Source: Symsagittifera roscoffensis (Eukaryota; Xenacoelomorpha; Acoela; Convolutidae). Taken from it: DNA of 64,000 bases. The DNA is taken from assembly GCF_963678635.1 (NCBI RefSeq), contig NC_087066.1:41689338-41753337 (forward strand). Reading direction: 5' to 3'. Below are positions 47,501 to 56,979 of the stretch, one piece after another (within the stretch, counting starts at the first letter, position 1; each line of letters starts with the position of its first letter). The notes under the pieces were generated by a model, which worked only from the letters and a program-made list of their open reading frames with translations, was not told where the DNA came from and did not search any database. The position numbers and the translations under genes are program-made.

Positions 47501-50500
47501 AATGTTTGCTAATTAGCATCAAAGTTTTGTGAAACTTCCTATACTAAATCTCTGTTAGTGGGACCCATCCACCAAAAAGTCTCAAGTTTTTCTGCTCCGT
47601 TTCCTTGCTGTGCCAACATGCTGAATCAGCATAAATCGAGGGATTGTTCCTCCAAGTAGTTGTTCTACCGGAAATTCAACCAGCTCTTCGTTTTTTTTTG
47701 TGGCGGGAGGACTCCACCTAGATGAGGTGTTAATCTGACACTTTTAATCAGCACACACAAAACATACTCGATGGAAAAGACTCGCCTATATGCACAAACT
47801 GTGCATTAAAGCGAATTGCCAGGAAAAACAGCGATGTTCAATGATGAGGTATTTTAAAATTCTAGGGCCGACGAAAAACTGAGTTATTCTTTCAAAACTC
47901 CAGAGAATGCATAAAAGCTAACTTTGGATCTTGTTAGCTTAGTAAGCTTGTACGTTAAGAAAAATCGTGAGCAAACTAAAAGTGCACCATGCTTTGTTTT
48001 GATTCTTCGGTTTTTGAAGCAATAGGTTTAGTCGCATCCTTCATCACCCCGCCCGAACGCGTCTTCTATTGAGAACAGTTCATCGCCAATACGGATTGAT
48101 TATCTCTCCAATGACTACAAGAAAAAAATTGGATTTCTAGTTTTTTGCCTACGTTAGGGCAGATGGCATTTCGTCATTTTTCACTTAACCAGCCTAGTTG
48201 ATAGTGCTGAACTACAAATGAAAAGAGACATCTCACAGGCCCGGTTCGAGGTCCGCGACTTAGGAAAAGACCGGCGCGACTCAAATTTGGCAATTCCAGA
48301 CCGGCGCGACTTTATATTGACAATTCCAGACCGGCGCGATCGAAACTTGGTAGTTGAAGACCGGCGCGACCGAAATTTGGCAGTTCAAGACCGGCGCGAC
48401 TGAAAAAAAACCACCGCAACCGGCGCGTTTCAAAACACCGTCGGAACCGGCGCGACGTAATTTCAGAACAACCCGACTGAGAATAAACCGCCGCGACATT
48501 TTCATATATCCATTTTCACATTTTCGCTAAGTATTTTCATAAGTCGCGGCGTCGGTCTTTTTTTAAGTCGCGCCGATTCAGTCTTTTCTTAAGTCGGGCC
48601 GATTCAGTCTTTTCTTAAGTCGCGCCTTTAAGGTCTTTTCTTAAGTCACGCCGCTTAAGTTTTTTCTGAAGTCGCGCGGTCGGTCTTATCTTAAGTCGTG
48701 CCGCTTAAGTCTTTTCTTAAGTCGCGCCGTCAGTCTTATCTTAAGTCGCGCCGCAACTTAGAAAAGACTAAAGCGGCGCGACTTAAAAAAAAAGACTTAA
48801 GGGGCGCGACTTTAAAAAAGACTTAAGCGGCGCGACTTAAGAAAAGACTTAAGCGGCGCGACGTAAAAAAAACGTAAGTGGCGCGACTTAAGAAAAGACT
48901 TGAGCGGCGCGATTTAAGAAAAGACTTAAGCGGCGCGACTTAAGAAAAACTTAAGCGGCGCGACTTAGGAAATAACTGACCGCGCAACTTAAAAAAGACT
49001 TTATGACTGCGACTTAAGAAAATACTGACGGCGGGACTTAAGCACGCGGCGCGACTGCGAAATCCAGTCTGAAAACGGTATGCGGCGCGACTTACAAAGT
49101 TTTTCTTCAAGTCGCGGACCTCGACCCGGAGGACTTCTTCTGCGCCTTCGTGGCAGAATCAGGTACTGCTCAGATAAACAAGTTTCGATTGTATTTGGTG
49201 AAACTCGGGCTGCTCTATGAAAATTATTTTTAATTTCAAGTTTTTAGCTTGAAAAAAATTACTCGTTGCCCGTCTCAAAGCTGCTAGCTGTGAAAAAAGA
49301 CAAATTCTATATCAGATTATTTTACGAGGACGGCTTGTGCAATTTTTTTCCAATGGCTTTACGCGACAGAAACGGAACCTTTGTTTTTTGACAAAAGAGA
49401 AGCAGAAATTCAGGATGCAACCACGGTTGATCAGTGGTGCCATGACTTCAGGAGGCAATATGATGCCTTTACGACTAGTGTTGGGCAATTGGGCCATCCC
49501 ATTGTAGACTACGGATTGACCTATTAAATTGTGATCAGACCGCCTGGATAAAATTTGACAGAATGAAGTATTGGATGTAGCTTCCGATTTTATGACTTTT
49601 TCATAATTAACGTCATAAAGTTTTAGCACCACCCTTAGCACGCTTTAATTAAATTGAATTAGATTTAATACCTTAGATCTATTCGATTAATTTAAGCTCT
49701 CGCCAATTCCCAATAATCTGGCGGCCGCGGCTATTTCCGGGTAAACGAGCAGTAATGAAAAATTTCAAAATCACTTTTATATGAGAACCACTGACATATA
49801 ATGCTCACAAATTTGCCGATAATTAATTTTCAAAAGCTGAGCTTGAAATTCAAAGTTATATGCGTTTGGTAACAAATTGCAAATTGATGCAAATTCTGCA
49901 TTTTTTAGATTTCGACATCTATCAATGGATTCCACAGTATTAAATCACAAAATATGCAATTTTATCTCTGTATTTTATATGTTACAGGGTTTGGCTCTAT
50001 TTCCTTCCGAACTTCAAAGGTGTGGAAACAGAGAAGGAGCCAAGGGTTCCGACTAACTTTTAGCTAGACAATCAGCATTGGGCCTCTGGAGGGTGTTCAA
50101 CAAATGAGACGACAGCTGTTAAGACGACAACCGCTTTTGACGGGGCGGGACTTTAAGACGACGCTATGCGCAAATTCGCCTATTGTATTTCTCAGTAAGC
50201 TCGATAAGCATATTTTACATGTTTTTAATCTCATTTGTCGTCTTAATGTCTCGTCGTCCTAGTGGCCTGTCGTTTTATTTACCTAGCACACCTCTGGAGA
50301 TTCCGCAATTCGTCTTTGGAATTAAAAGAACTTGCGCTGCTGAACTGCAGAATCCAGCAAAAATTCGTGGAAAAAAAATTTTCGACAATATTGTCGACGT
50401 TTTTTTAGATCGATCAAATTGTTTTCCGTGCTCTCCCAAAGCACTAAAAAAGGCCTGTTTTGAAAAAAAGGCAAACTTTTGTAAAAAGAACAGGCCAAAA

Positions 50501-51414
50501 AAGGCGTTTTTGGCACTTTGGAAAATTTTGACAAAAAATTGCGTTTTTTCGGCGCGCGCACCCCCTAAAAGCTTTTACAAATTTTAGGGTCCGTCAGAAA
50601 ATTTTAGGGCCCAAAATGGATATCTCAAAATAGTACAAATGGTGGACCATTTGGATCGGCAGGGGGTCGAATACCTGAGGAGAAAAAGCGTCCGCCCTCG
50701 TCTTTTTAAATCTCGTATCGCTCAAATCACTGCATGTTGGCTCATTTTCTTTCGTTCCAACAAAATTGGATTGCTTGAAGTCAGTCTTAAATCTGTTTGC
50801 TTTTATCATTTGAAAAAGTGTTCTTGCAAAAAACCTGCAACTTGTTAGAATCATTTTCATACTTTCCATATATATCACATTTCCCTTTAAGGTTTTTATT
50901 AAGGTCAAAATAGTTGACTCCTTCTCCTATTCCCTGCCCACCTCACATCGGCGTCAAAATTAAAGTGTATTAACGGGGTTTTACAAGGTTGCCTTTGGAG
51001 ACCAAATATTGTCAAGGCCTATTTACATCAATCGAACAGTGTGAACAAAAACTTATTGATAGAAGTTCGCAGGTGGGGGACGGGGGTTTGGAGGAAAACG
51101 AATCAATTTTTCGAACTTTTCAAAATACAAAGGGCAAAAATGAAAATTTTTACATAATTTTAAGTCATTTTGTTTTGTATTGAATAAATGGAATGAGAAA
51201 AAAAAGAGCCCAGAGTCTACCTGTTTGTAAGTCGGAGGTCTGCTGGTTGTTATTGTACTGGTTGGCCAGTTGGTCCAGTGCAATCATCTGTTCCATCAAC
51301 CTCACTGTGTCTGCATGTACCTCTGAGCCCACAGCTCTGCACACCACAACTGCCCCATACACAATCAGCAGTATCAGTACAGAACACAACACCCCCACAC
51401 ACACCCACGTAGAT
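44582..51414 (-). CDS. 3' part of an unrecognised single-pass membrane protein with long disordered tail
   Basis: Exons in transcript order: 51221-51414, 45914-46159, 44582-45111. Donors are ACAG|GTAGAC and TACG|GTAAGG; acceptors are TTTATAG, CACTTCTAG and TACACTTTAG. All phases agree, and TAA lies at 44582-44584. The partial protein is 322 residues. The first exon gives STWVCVGVLCSVLILLIVYG, one hydrophobic membrane segment, then a likely helical stretch (VRLMEQMIALDQLANQ). The rest is low-complexity, rich in Ser, Asp and Glu (DDDSVLSGAESSEDYSDEES) with basic patches, ending SRPDSGYHK. It looks like the cytoplasmic tail of a receptor or adhesion-type protein, but I recognise no family. The exon entered at 51414 starts in phase 2, so upstream exons exist; none was found in the remaining 12.6 kb. 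An alternative acceptor for the last exon at about 45181 gives a stop in the joined frame and was not used. Confidence 0.7.
45112..45913 (-). other. Intron of the - strand membrane protein gene
   Basis: AT-rich, with a G run at about 45233-45250. Nothing else was seen. Confidence 0.45.
46335..46545. repeat. Minisatellite of about 21-base units (gtcgcggtggtcgaaaaatta)
   Basis: About nine diverged units of a GTCG(C)GGTGGTCGAAAAA type lie in the intron 175 bases upstream of exon 45914-46159. Because the period is a multiple of three, one frame reads as repeating VEKLVAV-like heptads. This is a property of the repeat, not evidence for a protein. Confidence 0.75.
46560..48235. other. Intron sequence without recognised features
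   Basis: A minus-strand frame at 46708-46908 has moderately protein-like composition (VVVGDTTFLLVAQHAAKHLL) and might be a transposon remnant, but I cannot assign it. Nothing else could be supported. Confidence 0.3.
48241..49129. mobile_element. Foldback element with arms of GTCGCGCCG tandem repeats
   Basis: The outer ends CCGGTTCGAGGTCCGCGACT (48241) and its inverted partner (49110-49129) match at all but one base. Inside the left end are about five 30-base repeats (GACCGGCGCGAC...). Next come about eight 26-28-base repeats of AAGTCGCGCCG..TCTTTTCTT (48540-48760), then a mirror series GCGGCGCGACTTAAGAAAAG (48770-49090). The axis of symmetry is near 48760. No protein is supported. Confidence 0.85.
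49312..49641 (-). other. Unassigned open frame, 109 codons
   Basis: One minus-strand frame stays open and reads SVVYNGMAQLPNTSRKGIIL in its middle. Composition is more protein-like than neighbouring AT-rich frames, but there is no family match, the start is weak, and it lies in an intron of the membrane-protein gene on the same strand. It may be a decayed transposon frame. Confidence 0.2.
50345..50700. mobile_element. hAT-like MITE, reverse orientation, degraded ends
   Basis: The interior blocks run in reverse order to the other copies (aaaggcgtttttggcac, attgcgttttttcggcgcgc, attttagggtccgtcag, atatctcaaaatagtac, then 'gatcggcagggggtcgaa'), ending near 'cgtccgccctcg'. Confidence 0.55.
50925..51085. 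mobile_element. GGCTC-family MITE, copy in intron
   Basis: 'cccacctcac', 'ggttttacaaggtt', 'agaccaaat' and the final 'gcaggtggggga' occur in the same order as in the copies at 54653-54861 and 56035-56254. Confidence 0.5.
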
Positions 51415-51729
51415 CTATAAACAGTTCAATCACTGTTCGAGATGTAACCGGTGTCTTTCACAGTATAGACCCACACAGTAAATCATAGCCCCTACTAAAT
51501 AAACTGGATAAAAATATGAAAATGCACACGCGTACCAAACGAATTTTTTATTCTATAAATTTCTGGTCAAAATTTTTTTATAGAGTGTTCAAAAAAAGAC
51601 GGGATTTTTCTAAATATTTCTAAATTGCAATTAATTATTTCGGTGTCAGCGGGTTATCGTTGTTTGATCTATGTTTCTCAAGGAATTATTCATTACGTCT
51701 GCAATTTTTGCTCAGCAGCCTTTTTTGCA

Positions 51730-52370
51730 CACTAACGTTGCTCTGTTTGATTTCTCAACAGTCACAGTCTGACGCCTTTGCTGCCCATTATGCAAGGACC
51801 ATCTGCAAGCTCAAGTTCAGCGAGGAAGAGAGGAAGTGGAACAGAGATACAAAACGTTGACTGAGTGCACTCAAAGCCAACGACAGCACGACTGCAGACT
51901 TCACCATCAGTAAGCTCAACCAAGCTACAAAGAGAACCAGGTCAAAAGCTACCGCTGGACCTGATGATATTCATCAGTTGCTCTTGCAAGCTCTCGGACT
52001 GAGTGCGCGTGGGCAAACTTCTGTATTTTAATAAGGCTGAATTCCCCTAAATATGGCAAATATGGCGTAACACCACCATGTGAGCCTCACCTCATGCACG
52101 GTCAAGACACTCTAAAGAATGATTTTTCACAGTTCTACTACCTTGCGAAAGACCGCGGGCTTTTTTTCATACTCAGACAGGCTTCAGAAAGAACAGTACG
52201 GGCAAAGCGGAATTCGATCTTCGCTGATGATTTTTCAAAATGAGCTCAAAACAAAAAAAAACGCAAGTCGCTGAGAAGAGCTTCCAGTAGGCAGTCCTCA
52301 ATGTAGAAGAGTGGTGCACTAAGCAGAAGAAGATGAGAATGAGCGAGAGCGACAAGTTGAACTGCACTTG
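51730..52370 (+). pseudogene. Non-LTR retrotransposon reverse transcriptase remnant
   Basis: Fragments in order are DAFAAHYAR (linker before the RT), TISKLNQATKRTRSKATAGP followed by DDI (the usual KApGPDgI motif), TGFRKNST (the usual GFRxxRST motif), IFADDF resembling the YADD box, and EEWCTKQKKMRMSESDKLNC (the usual eWc.kn.m.in..K motif). Stops and frame changes separate them, so the copy is dead. Confidence 0.65.
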
Positions 52371-52439
52371 TTCGGTGAGAGCTCTTTAGATTTTTTCATT
52401 CCATGCGTTCTTTTGGGCTTAGAAAACCACTTCCGAATG

Positions 52440-52830
52440 TCATCTTTTTTCCTTTTTGGCATTGCGAGAGTAGCGCCAATGACGATGCTTTCAACGGTTG
52501 GAATTTCCAATAGGGATTGATGCTATCGATTGAAGGATGACATCGAGAAAACAATGACATTGAGCATACCAAAGGTTTTTATGTGGACTGACTGCACTAT
52601 GGTTCTTCAGTTGCTGATCGCGAAAAAGAAACAGACCGTTTCTGTCGCCAAACGATTAGACAAAAATTTTGAGTCGACATCATTTGAGTGATAGTTTCAT
52701 GCGTTGAGGGATGACATCCCGCTCACAGGATTAGCAGGGGTGTTGATGTTGCATTTTTATGTTGAGGCTCTCGCCTAAATAGAGACTCTTCGGAATGCCA
52801 GATAAGTAAAGACTCTTCAGAATGCCCATA
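52440..52830 (+). pseudogene. BEL/Pao retrotransposon pol remnant
   Basis: In order: FGIARVAP (usual GKARVAPlk), then RLKDDIEK, VFMWTDCTMVLQ (usual FMWTDSTTVLQW), VSVAKRLDK (usual FVANRVaEI), and across frameshifts HPAHRISRGVDVA (usual NPADxgSRG). These are the conserved pol motifs of BEL/Pao LTR elements. Stops, a frameshift and substitutions make it non-coding. It lies directly after the non-LTR remnant in the same orientation. No LTR was found. Confidence 0.75.
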
Positions 52831-54085
52831 ACTGATAAAGCGGAATCAAATGCAGAGGAATTTTTTTTGAAATTTCTGCAGTAAGAGTCATTCTTCGCTG
52901 TATGTGAGCAGCTAACAACCATGCAAAAGTTGAGCCGTATGTCGTCCTATTTGTCTTTTATCGGACCGAACAGTATTCAACGTCTCTCAGCAATTGTTTT
53001 AGAAAATCATCACTTAAACGTTTTTGAAAAGCTGTCATCGATACAACAGATTGTTTCTCAGTTTACACCCTTGTAAGCACTGTCATCAAAGCGATTTAAC
53101 TCTATCGGAATGAGTCAAATGATCTGTTTTTTTTTAAATTGTTTCCATTTTGATTCAGAAGACAAAAAATTTTCAAAAAAATTCATCAATGTCAAGAAAA
53201 ATCAATTTTTATTTGATGATAATTCGTATAAACAAAATTAGTTCAGCATAATGAATGATAGTGATAATATAGTAGGGAAATAGCCGATAAAAATAATATA
53301 AAAGACTCATAGCAGGCCTAAAACTGCTGTTTTGGAAAAACTTTTAAAAAAGACTCTTGAAAAGGAATATTTTTGTTCAGATTATTTCATCACAACATAA
53401 ACAAAAATTGATGTGGAGTGCAAAAAACTGATTTTTTTTCAAATATTATAGTTCAGATATCACAAACCGGATATCCTTACTATCAATCTAAAGGCTCTTT
53501 TCCACTTTTCCTCCACCGTTCAAAATTTATGTTTTCTTAGTTGTTTTACGCGTGCGTTATTATGACACAATTATGAAGAACTTATCTTTTTCCAAAAGTT
53601 AGTTTGATCACTATGCATTTTGAAAAAATAAGACTAATTTTTGGAATGGAATTTCAAATGTAGGACGGAAAGTCAGTAAGAGCCAAAAATTTTACTTCCC
53701 GCCACATTTCAAATTTTCTAATTAAATGAAATTTGTTGCAGTGGTTAGTTTGTTCCTCATGTCAAGTTTCATTGGATAATGAAAAATTAAAGTTGATATC
53801 AAAATGAAATTTCTCAGAAGGCGGATGTGGGAAAGAGCCAACACTAGCAAAACTAGACTGTTTCTAGGCAAAAATTCTCCCGGCGGAACTTGAACAAATA
53901 TGTGCACAATAGTGAGTTTGCTCGCCATGCCAAATTTGATGGCATCAAAACAATGGTACAATAGTTCTTCAAAACTGACTTCTAATAGTGGGGGACGGAA
54001 GAAAGCGGCTCTTTTTCTTTCCCCGCCTGTGATTTTTCACTAGCAGTTTTTCTGTTCAAGTTATTCCAATTATCGCAAAAATTTA
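52831..54085. repeat. Repeat-rich flank with GGCTCTTTTCC elements
   Basis: A short direct repeat (agactcttcggaatgcc type) lies at 52783-52825. Ends of the GGCTCTTTTCC MITE family occur at about 53490, 53680 and 54018. No gene is seen. Confidence 0.45.
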
Positions 54086-54298
54086 GGCTCTTTTCCAGCC
54101 CCCCCTTTCAAATTCAATTTTGAAAAGTCTATTTAACGTTGTCGCAATGCAATGAAATTAAGCGTGGTGAACAAATCGACAATTCTGAACAGATTTGTTC
54201 TTCATACTTTACAGCGTAAAATTACGCATTTAGCCGTAATAAAACGTAAAACAAATATAAAACTCGGTATTTTGAAAGGGGGGAACTGGAAAAGAGCC
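54086..54298. mobile_element. MITE with GGCTCTTTTCCAG termini
   Basis: GGCTCTTTTCCAGCCCCCCC at the left is mirrored by GGGGAACTGGAAAAGAGCC at the right, 213 bases apart. There is no coding capacity. Confidence 0.75.
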
Positions 54299-54652
54299 AT
54301 TTTGGGGCGTTTAGTAACATCGTTTAGTATATCGAGTTTCAGAAAAAACCAAAGCGGAGGAGGTAAGCTGGAAAAGAACCTTCTTTTTCCAAAATTCAGC
54401 TCACGACAGCCTAATTAGAGTGATTTTTGTGCTCTTTTCCGTTATCTCTCCACATTCCATATTTTCTGTTTTCTCAATGTCTTACGTGTTATTATGGCTA
54501 AAAAGGTGATGCTAAGATGTAAGGTTTGAAAAACAAATGTTTTCACAATAGTTCATTTGTTCACAATGCAGATTTTTGTTGCAATGAGAGAACGTGAAAA
54601 TAGTTTTTCAAAACTGAAACTCAATGTTGGGGAGTAAGTGGAAAAAAGCCGG

Positions 54653-54861
54653 GACTCTTTTTCCTTTCCCCACCCACCTCACACGAGCTTCATTTTTTAG
54701 TGTAACGAGTGGTTTTACGAGGTTTAGTTGAAGACCAGATATGTTTGTCGTGGCCTTATTAGTCTGTATGTAAATTTTCATAACAATCCAAAAAAGTGGT
54801 CAACAAATTTATATGTAAAAATTTGCAGGTGGGGGAAAAGGAAAAAAGCCAAAGCCGGAAA
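54653..54861. mobile_element. MITE with GACTCTTTTTCCTTTCCCC / GGGGGAAAAGGAAAAAAGCC ends
   Basis: It shares its interior (gagtggttttac-aggttta, gaagaccaaat, ttattagtctg, aattttcataa) with 56035-56254. Confidence 0.65.
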
Positions 54862-55383
54862 CTGAAAACGAACCGGTTATTTCAAACCTTTTTTGCTGGC
54901 AACAGAGGCAAAAGAGTCTTTTTCTGCGCCCTCACATTAGCTATTCCGTCTTGCAACTGTTTTTTTTTGGTGATATGTGTGATAAAGACTTTAGAGGCGA
55001 ATTTAAACGTCAGCATCACACATCTCAAAAAAAACAGCTGCAAGATGAAATAGCTAAGGTTCGTGCACAAATAAGCTCTTTTGCCTCTTTTGCCATCAAA
55101 AATGTTTTGAAAAGCAGGCTCTTTTTCATTTCCCACCACCCTCGTAGAATTACAACATAAAATTGTGTAAAAACTGGGAGGGCGATGATCGTACACTGTT
55201 TCTAGAAGAGCGATCGCCAAAAAATTCAAGCTTGTTGATATTGGTCCAGTTTAGCGGTATCTCCGGATCACTTCGACCACGGGAATCCCGGTCAAAACTC
55301 AAAATCACAGTATAAGGGTAGAAGAGAGCGGCTCTTTCGCAGTTTCCCTTTGATTTTTTTCTGAAACTCAATATACGAAAGTC

Positions 55384-55604
55384 GGCTCTTTTCTAGTTTC
55401 CCCCATCTTTGGTTTTTTTCTGAAATTCATTCGATAAAATCTATTTAAAATGACTTTTCATGTTATAAACTGCATTAAAACGTGTCAGCGCAAACAGGTG
55501 AACAAATTTTTACCTCATTTCTTGCATGCAAAAAACCGTGTGAATATTTTTTCAACCGCTTTGTTTTGGATTTTTACGAGCGTGCAAGAAACTGGAAAAG
55601 AGCC
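55384..55604. mobile_element. MITE with GGCTCTTTTCTAG termini
   Basis: GGCTCTTTTCTAGTTTCCCC at the left and AGAAACTGGAAAAGAGCC at the right are inverted. The interior block 'aaatctatttaaaatgac' resembles that of 54086-54298 and recurs near 56640. Confidence 0.7.
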
Positions 55605-56034
55605 AAGAGAGCTCATATTGAGAAAAAGTTTCAGCGACTTACTCTAAGGTTACAAAAAATGGGACGCTAGCTGATGCCATTCGGTAATTGAAAATAAATT
55701 TCCAGATGATAATCAAACACTGCTGCTCGTTATTCCATGGTTGTTAAAATAACACTGGTAATGGAATCAATCTTCTAATGGAAATGTAGTCATCCGTAAA
55801 ATCTTTTGTGATAGTGTATCCAAAATAACATACTCAACTTCTGTTTTAACATAGATGTACTATAATTGGTTCGGAATAGAATATAATGACTATTTCCAAA
55901 CAAATTTAATTCGATGTGAAAAACGCTTCCCACGTGCTATGTTATCGGTCCATGATTGACTTCCCAATACACACAAGTTGTTACCCTCATACACGAAAAT
56001 GCTTTTCATACAGTTTCATGCAAGACAAATTTGG

Positions 56035-56254
56035 ACTTTTTCCGCCCCCCCCCCCCCCCCCCCCCCGGAGCTCACACGACCATCATTTTTATGGTGCAAC
56101 TAACGACGAGTAGTTTTACAAGGTTAAACATGAAGACCAAATGTGTTTGGCACATCCTAATTAGTCTGCGTGTCAATTTTCATAATGATCGGACACTGTG
56201 AACAGTAGTTTTTATAGTAAAAAATTGCAGGTGGGGGAAAAAGGAAAAAGAGCC
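56035..56254. mobile_element. MITE copy with a 22-base C run
   Basis: This is the same element as 54653-54861, but the pyrimidine block next to the left end has become a 22-base C run (56045-56066). The right end GGTGGGGGAAAAAGGAAAAA is intact. Confidence 0.65.
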
Positions 56255-56979
56255 GACAAATTGTTATGATTTGGCATTTTTCCTTTCCCCCATCTGCGAG
56301 TTCTTACATCTAAAATATTTCTTCACATTAGCCGGTTTGTTCAAAAAGAGCCTATCTTTTTGTTCCATACCTGGAGTCAGTTGCGGATTTAAGGTGATAT
56401 GGGCGGATTTTCTGCAACTCATCAGGGATTCAACCAAAGTATTCACCATTCGATACTATTTGAGGGAGAAATCGTGTGCCAAAAATAGTTTATTCACCAT
56501 GAGAATTTTCATGAGCGACTCCATTCCAGTTTCTCACCCCCCTCGTGAAATTACAAAATAGAGCTGTTCAAAAATTTTTCACACGGAAATTCACCTGTTC
56601 ACGCTGACACGTTTTGGTGCAGTTTATAAAAAAGTAATTCTAAATAGACTTTCATATATTGAATTTCCGAAAAATTCAATGGGGGACTGGAAAAGAGCCT
56701 CATTATTTTATCATAATGTGAATTTAGTTTTTCAAAACTGAAGTTCAAACGGGAGGAAAAATGGAAAAGTGCTCAATATTTTGTTCACGCCGTACAATTG
56801 TTACAAAATATGTCATTCGGACTTATTCCCGCACTCAGTAAAAAGAGAAAATAATCGATTATATAACAATTATAATTGGACTTTTATCAAAACTATAACT
56901 AATTATACGCGCCACAATTAGATCTTTAAACGATTCATAATCCATTATAATGATAACATTTTTCGTGAAAAAATAATAA
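56255..56979. repeat. Further GGCTCTTTTCC-family ends and AT-rich spacer
   Basis: Ends occur at 56276-56300 (tttttcctttcccccatct) and 56680-56698 (ggggactggaaaagagcc). No gene is seen. Confidence 0.45.

Noticed and set aside
48218-48403. Open frame of DRRD repeats
   Set aside because: It lies within the 30-base repeats of the foldback element and has no gene context.
48241-49129. CRISPR-like array
   Set aside because: Units are imperfect, lack unique constant-length spacers, are inverted about a centre, and lie in a eukaryotic intron.
52319-52510. Minus-strand 63-codon frame
   Set aside because: It is antisense to the decayed retrotransposon sequence on the plus strand.
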